From Malus domestica (Eukaryota; Streptophyta; Magnoliopsida; Rosales; Rosaceae), in the NCBI RefSeq assembly GCF_042453785.1, contig NC_091671.1, forward strand, positions 39,137,001 to 39,201,000: a DNA stretch of 64,000 nucleotides, given 5' to 3'. The position numbers were made by a program, and so were the translations under genes. Below are positions 57,838 to 64,000 of this stretch, piece after piece. Under the pieces are notes generated by a model. The model searched no databases, was not told the origin of the DNA, and saw only the letters and a program-made list of their open reading frames with translations. Numbering within the stretch: position 1 is the stretch's first letter; the number at the start of each line of letters is the position of its first letter.

Positions 57838-60800
57838 TCAATGAATCATGCTGACTGCAGAACTAGTAGCCTTTAAAGCACTGTTATTTGTAAGGCTCTC
57901 AATGTTGTTGCTGTTGCCTTTATTGTTATCTGGAGGCATTATCACAATGTCAATTGAGCCAGAATCCTGATGATGAAAGCTTGTTGACGGTACTGAATTA
58001 CTCATCTTGTCTATTTCTTTGCCCTTACCCCACAGCACCGCATATAAGCCACACACTATCAACACTGCTCCCAAAACGCTGTTATAATTTTCCAGTTAAA
58101 CAAACACCACGTAAATAATTAAAATCAAAGACAAGCAAGGACATGTATATTTAAGAATATATATGAGAATGTGACGACAAAGTCCCAAAATGGTGAGGGA
58201 CCAAATCATGCAAGGTCCCTCTTCCCATTAATGTATAATTCATTCTCAACAATATACATATTTTAGAGAACCGTTATTATTCGAGAAAATGCAAGATGAC
58301 CATGTTAGAATGCGAAAATCAAGTTTTTCAGTCAAGAGTACGTACATACCTTCCAAGATGCAACTTCTCATCTAATACCAAAGACCCAACGATGGCAACG
58401 AGCACCAACATGAGAGGGTTGAAAACAGATACAAACAAAGGGCCTCTCATGCCTATGCACAAAGCAATAATTGCAGCACTTAGCCCAGTGACCATAATTC
58501 CCTACAGCATAAAATCACCAACATATATAGATAGATCCAATTATTAATATATAGGAAAACTAATGAAAATGACTTGAAAACTTTGAGTTTTAACTATAAG
58601 GACAAAATAAAGGGTAAAGTGAATAGTAGTAGGTTTGACTTTTTAGTGTAAAAATGTGGTTTTTCGTTAAAGTGAACAATACCGTGGGCTTTTCGTTAAA
58701 ACTCCCGAAATTAAATGTAAAAACAATAAATAGCTAGTAGAAGGAGGGTGTGACGTACCGAGTATGCCACTGTTAGAAGCCTAATATTCCAACCTAGCAT
58801 CCATTGGCTCCACTCACTCTCCTTGCAGAGGGCAAAACCAACGGCCTGGATTGACCCCATTGCTGACATTAGAGCAGTGCTTGAATAATAGCAAGGGTAT
58901 GTCGCACTCATTTTAGTCTATGAATTGCACAAAACAAATAATTAGCTAAATAAATCCAAAATGTAAATACTAGCTACTATCATCATCTTGTGAAAAGATG
59001 AAACGGAAATTAATAGGAAGACAAATGCTAATTTATTTATAAACGAAAAGCTTCTTCTTCATTAATTTATTTATAGGAAGACGAGTTTTTTTTTTTTTTT
59101 TTTTTTATCACAAGAGATGTTGAAGGAGGGGAAATTTGATAGAAGAAAAACCTCAGTACAATGATGAGTGCTCTTAATTACTTGAATTGCAAATCTGTTG
59201 CATAGACATTAGCTTTGACTTTATAAATTCTCCTTTTCATTGAATTGACAGATTCAATAATGATTTTTATTAAATACGAGACTAATATTGTGGGACAATG
59301 ATTTTGGGGACTCCACATGGTGCTCAGAGTGGTCGAAATGGCCAGCAAGCTTCGGAGTGTGTGGCTCGGAGCAGATGATTAGGCTCCTCAGATTGGACTC
59401 CTCTGACCATGGTATCAAAACAAGTGATTCTGATATCTTCGAACTGGAAGGCGAGACCCATCTTATCGGGACAAACAAACTTGTTCTTCAAAAAAATGAA
59501 AATATAATTGAATCCCAGTTAGTAATGCATCTTGAATATCTAGGAAATCTCTATATTAACGCGATTGGCGTGCGTCACAAGCATATCAAACGGACTCCTA
59601 ATAATATTATGTCCATCAATGCCAAGACATACTCACAATCTCAAGCCGAAAGGAATTACACGTGACACCTAATCATCATTGCCACTAATATATATTTTTA
59701 CATAGGAATTTACAGATCACGCACCAATAAGGACTGCTAGTAGCGGGACTTGAACCTTGGTGGGGCGACACACAAGGTAAGCACCTTGCCAACTGAGCCA
59801 ACCCTCGTTGGCAAAAAGATAGACCCTTGTAACTCTTTTTTAGTAGATAAAAACCCACCTAGTGTTAAACATCCAAATAAAATCCAAAATTCAAATAGTC
59901 TACTATGTAGCTATGTAGGCAAATAAATGACATATTATTATAAAATATTTACGACTCATGCCACAATACCCTAAATATGTCAATAAGTGTTTTGTTTTGG
60001 TCGAACAATAAGTGTTATTATTACTTACCCTTAATTATGATAAATGAGCAATGAGCTCCTGTTTTAAAACCAGGTATTACAAATATAAATAATATCTATA
60101 ACTACTAATATATTATACTATGTAATATATCTACATATAGACTAATTTACCTATATTTTAAAAATTCAATCATTTACCTACATTCTTTTGATTTAAATGA
60201 TTTACCTAAGATTATATTTATTTTAATCACCTAAATCACCTATTGTTATAAAATATTTACACCTAATGCCATAACGCCCCAAATATGTCAATAAATATTA
60301 TTATTACTCACCCTTAATTATGATCAATGAGCAAGAGTGTTGATAAACTCATCCTATTGTCCTATTTTTTCACTCACATTTTAATAAAAATATTAATGAC
60401 ATATTTATCCTTTTGAAAACAACTTTTAAACCCTTATTTATTTCATTATAATTCATGTTATTATAGCTAACAAAAACAAATAAAAAAACCTGGAAAAAAC
60501 CCAGCTACCTTTCCCCTACCCCCACCCCGTTCCTTTCGCCCCAACCGTCTCTCCATCTCTCTCTTTGTGGTAATTGGAAAAACTGAAATAGGACAATAAC
60601 TTGAGCCACCAATGCCAACAAAGAGAGCTATCCCAACTTCTTACCAATTTAACTAATTCCCTCATGGCCACAAACTCCGCTTGAAATGGACACTGATCCC
60701 TTCATTTTTCCCAGTCATCACCGCAATAAAATCTCCCTTCTCATCATGCACCACCACTCTATAACCCCCACCCCACCGCTCCCCATGCATGCTTCATCCT

Positions 60801-63491
60801 CTCTCTCCCCTGTTCTCTCTCTTCTCCCACTTCCATTTCTCTCTCCACTTCCCTCTCCCGTTTTTCTCTCTTCCCAAAGGAGATGCCGCCAATCTAGTGT
60901 TAAAGGTTTTGGTTGCTGATAGTGGTGGGTGACGTTTTGAGGGGGTTGGTACGGCTAGGGTAATGACATTCTGAAAAATTAAAATAGAATTAGTTTAGAT
61001 ATAAATTAAAGGAACCACTTAGTACTACGGTCCAAGGTTCTAAAAAACGCTAGGCGCTAGTCGGGCGGCGGGCTAGCGCCTAGCGCCTAGGCGGCTAGGC
61101 GGTGCCTAGGCGGGCGCCTAGGCGGCCTAGGCGGATTTAGGTAAATTTTTTGTATATCTTGTAAATAAGTGCATATTGACACCTAAAAAAAAACTACACT
61201 TGTATGGATAATAAAATAATGATAAAATGCAAATTAGGTACACTATTTCCATAAGTATTGGATGAACTTGTAGTAAATTCATCATTTGCAAATTAGATAC
61301 ACCATTTCCATAAGTATACCACCATGAAACCAAAAAAGAAAAAAGCACGCAATTAATAAAAAATAAAAAATAAAAAAACCTCCTAGGACCGCCTAGGACC
61401 GCCTAGGACCGCCTAACCCGCCTAACCCACCTAGCCGCCTAGCCTGCCTAGACCGCCTAGGCGGCCGCCTAGGCCCAACCCGATTTTTCCTCCCGATTTG
61501 CCCAAAATCACCTCGGTTGGTGCCCGCCCAGCGCCTAGGCGCCGCCTAGGCCGTTTTTTAGAACACTGCTACGGTCTAATGATATTCCTCTTCATTTGTA
61601 AGTGAGAGGTTTTATGTTCGATTCTTGTCAAAAGCGCATTTGAACCACATTATTGCTAGCACATTGTAAGGCTTAGCCCACCTCATCTCCCTTAGTGTAG
61701 ATAATATTGTTTGTTAAAAAGAGAGAGGATATTTTAGAAATAACAATGGGTGAAGAAATAAGATTTTAATTTTTAAACTTCTAATTACAATGAATAGAAT
61801 TATATAGTGGGTGGGAAAATAAGACAATAGGGTGAGTTTAGTAGCACTCATGAGCGATGAGCTCCTGTTTTAAAACCACGTATTACAAATATAAATAATA
61901 TCTATAACTACTAATATATTATACTATATAATATATCCACATATAGATTAATTTACCTATATTTTAAAAATTCAATAATTTACCTACATTCTTTTGATAT
62001 AATTGATTTACCTACAATTATATTTATACTAATCACCTACCTTAAATGTATATTAATTTATCTATATTTGCTTGTTCAATAATTTACCTAGCTACAAGAA
62101 AATACAAGTAAATTAATTTTCAAACACAAACATATGTAAAGACCATTTATGAAATCGTTACCAGATTTGCAATATATTCCACCAAATTTGTTTTAAAATA
62201 ATGAGGGGCATTTTAGGATGAAAAGTTTATAGAATATGAGTCACTAAGCCATAAATGAAAATTTGCTTAGTTGGATTCTAGTTATTGGGTTTAACTCTAG
62301 AAAAAGAAATGAGACGGATTATGATTATTATTATTATTATTTTGAACAAACGATATTATCTACACTAAGGGAGGGGGTGAGATTAGCCTCACAATTGACT
62401 AGCAATAATATGGTTCAAATTCGCTTTTGATAGGAATTGAATCGAACCTAAGATCTCTTACTTACAAGTGAAGAGGAATATCACTAGATCATAGTACTAA
62501 GTGACAATGAGACGGATTAATTAAAGTTGATAAAATATTAGTTTCAAAGGGAAAACTCAAATTTTTAGAAAGAAAAATAAAAAGCCTTCATTAGTTAAAG
62601 GTTACCTAAAAATATAGCCAAAATTAAATGGTGATTAGAAGCTTTAGTAAGATGCCGTCAAGAAAAAAAACATTGGTAAGAGAATCACCAGGATAATGAG
62701 CCATATAGCGTAACAAATACAGCTTCCGAAGGCCAGTAGACAACCCAATAGTCGATCACCAGAATCTGTATGCGGTGACGATGCCAAGTGGCTGTGTTGT
62801 TGCTGACTAGTATGTAAAAGGTCAACATGCGTGGACCATATGTTGATTTCCACACCCTCATAAAATGCCAGAAGCATTGCTCCACCTATTCCCATCAATG
62901 TTCCCACCACCTTTGCCTTCCCTGTTAGGCTTCTCAAATTCAACTTCTCCAGCCTAAGAAAAATGATCATGATTAATGTTAATAATAAAAATGTTAAATA
63001 TCATCAATTATCTACATCTTCATGCTTAATTTTGCCTTCAATTCTCCTTGATTGTACTTTGACTTTTCATATTACTTTTATTAGTTTCATTGCTCATTCT
63101 CTTCGATCCATTTAGGTCAATGTATCTGGTGATTGTTTTAGATCACTTAGTCAGAACTTCATCCCTTATTTATCTTTTAAAAGTTGTTAACTGAGACAAA
63201 TGTCCTAATGTGTTACTAAAATGAATTATTGCTCCACATTCAGACAAGTACAATAACAATACTCATAAACTTTTAATTTGAAGGCCAAAGCTTCAATTAG
63301 GCTTAACTTCAAAGACTAATACTATAATTTTTTTTCAAAATAATAATAAAGCTGGAAAATATATATGTATTTACCTGAAGGTGATTGCCAAGATGAAAGT
63401 AATAGCCGGGATGAGTTGGGCTATGGCAGAAGCAAATGTGGCCGATGTTAAGGCTAAGCTTTCAATGTACAAATTTTGTGATAACGATCCA
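57838..63491 (-). CDS. WAT1-related protein (EamA / MtN21-type), 5' end outside the window
   Basis: Five exons on the minus strand: 63375-63491, 62689-62953, 58759-58917, 58350-58501, 57838-58078. The exons of 117, 159 and 152 nt equal exons 3, 5 and 6 of the gene at 37353-39447, and phases match. Landmarks are GSLSQNLYIESLALTSATFA, GKAKVVGTLMGIGGAMLLAF, PCYYSSTALMSAMGSIQAVG, MRGPLFVSVFNPLMLVLVAI, DEKLHLG and VLGAVLIVCGLYAVLWGKGK. The first two exons (start, TM1-3) must lie beyond 64000. Exon 4 ends CTG|GTGATT where the sister gene has CAG|GT. The intron after it (58918-62688) is 3.8 kb and filled with nested transposons. The substrate is unknown; membrane transport is inferred from family. 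Confidence 0.9.
58558..58709. mobile_element. Short MITE common in Rosaceae (from memory)
   Basis: Contains GGACAAAATAAAGGGTAAAG, TGACTTTTTAGTGTAAAAAT and TTTTTCGTTAAAGTGAACAA. The ends GAGTTTTAACTA and CGTTAAAACTCCC are partly opposed. I recall close matches as a frequent short repeat in apple/pear sequences. It lies in the intron between exons 5 and 6 of the right-hand WAT1-like gene. Confidence 0.5.
59085..59655. mobile_element. Unclassified repeat-like insertion in the WAT1-like intron
   Basis: A T run (about 59090-59106) is followed by sequence with the frame at 59288-59665 that looks less AT-rich than the intron. No domain could be assigned; the passage TGTGGGACAATGATTTTGGG resembles text seen in plant LTR regions, which is weak evidence. 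Confidence 0.25.
59660..59817 (-). mobile_element. tRNA-derived SINE
   Basis: On the minus strand, TGGCTCAGTTGGCAAGG (box A, about 59783-59800) and GGTTCAAGTCC (box B, about 59747-59757) form a split RNA polymerase III promoter at the head, followed by non-tRNA sequence. The head resembles a tRNA but is inside the WAT1-like intron and continues into an unrelated tail. Confidence 0.65.
59935..60334. repeat. Tandem repeat, about 300-bp unit (left part)
   Basis: Unit 1 (about 59935-60240) and the start of unit 2 (about 60241-60334) share ATTRTTATAAAATATTTAC, CTAAATATGTCAATAA and CCCTTAATTATGAT. Unit 2 is cut by the MULE-like element at 60335 and resumes at 61850 with GAGCTCCTGTTTTAAAACCA and ATATAAATAATATCTATAAC. 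Confidence 0.75.
61012..61720 (+). mobile_element. SINE interrupted by an hAT MITE
   Basis: Left piece CACTTAGTACTACGGTC and right piece CTAATGATATTCCTCTTC are contiguous in the uninterrupted copy at 62340-62512. The right piece has a box-B-like GTTCGATTCT (about 61616) and ends GTGTAGATAATATTGTTTGTT. The two pieces are separated by the element at 61033-61568. Confidence 0.75.
61033..61568. mobile_element. hAT-type MITE with CCTAGGCGG palindrome arrays
   Basis: Perfect 8-bp TSD CTACGGTC (61025-61032 and 61569-61576). Ends are CAAGGTTCTAAAAAACG and, reverse-complemented, CAGTGTTCTAAAAAACG. Both arms are packed with CGCCTAGGCGG-type palindromes, so each arm can fold on itself and on the other. 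Same family as 13908-14370. Confidence 0.9.
61850..62105. repeat. Tandem repeat, about 300-bp unit (right part of unit 2)
   Basis: Resumes the unit cut at 60335: GAGCTCCTGTTTTAAAACCA, then TACAAATATAAATAATATCT and ATTTACCTATATTTTAAAAA match unit 1 at about 60054-60190. Confidence 0.75.
62340..62512 (-). mobile_element. SINE, uninterrupted copy
   Basis: On the minus strand: CACTTAGTACTATGATCTAG, ATTCCTCTTCACTTGTAAG, a box-B-like GGTTCGATTC, TTTGAACCATATTATTGCTA, and a 3' end near GATAATATCGTTTG. It serves as the intact reference for the interrupted copy at 61012-61720 (opposite strand). Confidence 0.7.
62980..63370. other. Intron between exons 3 and 4 of the WAT1-like gene
   Basis: AT-rich intron sequence without recognisable repeats. 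Confidence 0.5.
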
Positions 63492-63916
63492 CTGCAATAT
63501 TAATGTTAATTAATTAATAGTATACATGGAAAAAAAAAATATATATATATATAGTCATTAAAGACGATTTTAGCATATCTGCCTTTTTTTCTTCTATTTA
63601 TTTGGAAAACACGCGTGGCATCTCATTTCATTGAAATAAACAATTAACGCATATTTTTATTTTATTAGCATGGAACGACACTGCTGTAGTCTATGTACAT
63701 ATCAGATAAGTTCTTCTCTTTTCATTTTTTATTTTATTTTTATTTTTTGAAAATGAAAAAACTGTGGATGCTGCCTTTTGAGCACTAGAATGATCAAATA
63801 TATATTGGCGCAAGAGTTACGTAAAAATGTTGTGGACGTGCGTATTTACAGAGATATACAGTTGGCAATTCCATTTATAGTGGACCACCCCTGTAAGCAC
63901 TAATATCTACGAACAC

Positions 63917-64000
63917 GGATCCCCTCCGGATCCATTATGTGGGGATCCTATCCCCATATCTCAGCCGTTCATTGTGAATCGTACGGTCAGTTTTTATCAG
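63917..64000. mobile_element. Left end of a GGATCC-rich MITE, cut by the window edge
   Basis: CACGGATCCCCTCCGGATCC and AGCCGTTCATTGTGAATC resemble the foldback element at 24552-24742 (GGATCC and AGCCGTT words). Only one end is visible. Confidence 0.35.

Larger units (their letters stand above)
60335..61849. mobile_element. MULE-like element containing a SINE and an hAT MITE
   Basis: Ends are inverted: left GAGTGTTGATAAACTCATCC and right, reverse-complemented, GAGTGCTACTAAACTCACCC, both continuing TATTGTC. Flanks are ATGAGCAA and ATGAGCGA (7 of 8 match). It interrupts unit 2 of the tandem repeat, whose sequence is continuous if the element is removed. The interior has a CT/proline-rich frame (60686-60919) that I cannot assign, and further right a SINE that is itself interrupted. 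Confidence 0.7.

Noticed and set aside
59740..59815. tRNA gene on the minus strand
   Set aside because: The A and B boxes are present, but the sequence runs into a non-tRNA tail and I could not form acceptor and anticodon stems; it fits a tRNA-derived SINE.

Overview
This window is nuclear plant DNA: the genes have GT-AG introns, exons sit in AT-rich sequence, and there are LTR elements, MITEs, SINEs and long microsatellites. Gene content (OSCA/CSC1 channel, isoamylase 2, PALE CRESS, Mediator 33, WAT1-like transporters) is that of a dicot. Several repeats, such as the short element at 58558-58709, resemble ones I remember as abundant in Rosaceae (apple/pear group), so a Malus/Pyrus-like genome is my inference. 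Exon boundaries below were read by eye from reading frame, splice signals and remembered family sequences; no alignment was run.

Left third (1-21.7 kb), conserved genes: an OSCA1-type CSC1-like channel gene (1549-5969, +, 11 exons); the non-catalytic isoamylase ISA2 (7519-10131, +, one coding exon, with a 5'-leader intron and a small upstream ORF); PALE CRESS (10621-12695, -, 7 exons), tail-to-tail with ISA2; and a 12-exon MED33/REF4-family Mediator gene (14494-21634, -). Small TIR elements lie between them.

Middle (21.7-37.3 kb), no intact host gene recognised. It holds a 9-bp-TSD MULE-like element (23523-24366), a 4.8-kb LTR retrotransposon with perfect TSDs (25957-30770) that carries sense-oriented pieces of three unrelated host genes (ABCG transporter, S-adenosylhomocysteine hydrolase, ketol-acid reductoisomerase), a second MULE-like element (32163-33932), and decayed repeat sequence.

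Right part (37.3-64 kb), a broken tandem family of WAT1-related (EamA/MtN21) transporters on the minus strand: one complete gene (37353-39447), one isolated exon relic (43686-43837), and one gene running off the right edge (57838 to beyond 63491) whose 3.8-kb intron holds nested transposons. Between them are a solo LTR with three G-box repeats (40537-41053), an apparently intact two-gene PIF/Harbinger transposon (46143-53017) with a 2.8-kb TG-rich array, a TIR element carrying an NRAMP first exon (54767-55569) and a Pack-MULE carrying a TCP domain (56665-57332).

The strongest theme is repeated capture of host gene pieces by at least three different classes of transposon within about 30 kb, beside an apparently functional Harbinger element. 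The genes do not form an operon-like system. ISA2 and PAC are both plastid proteins, but their adjacency need not be functional.
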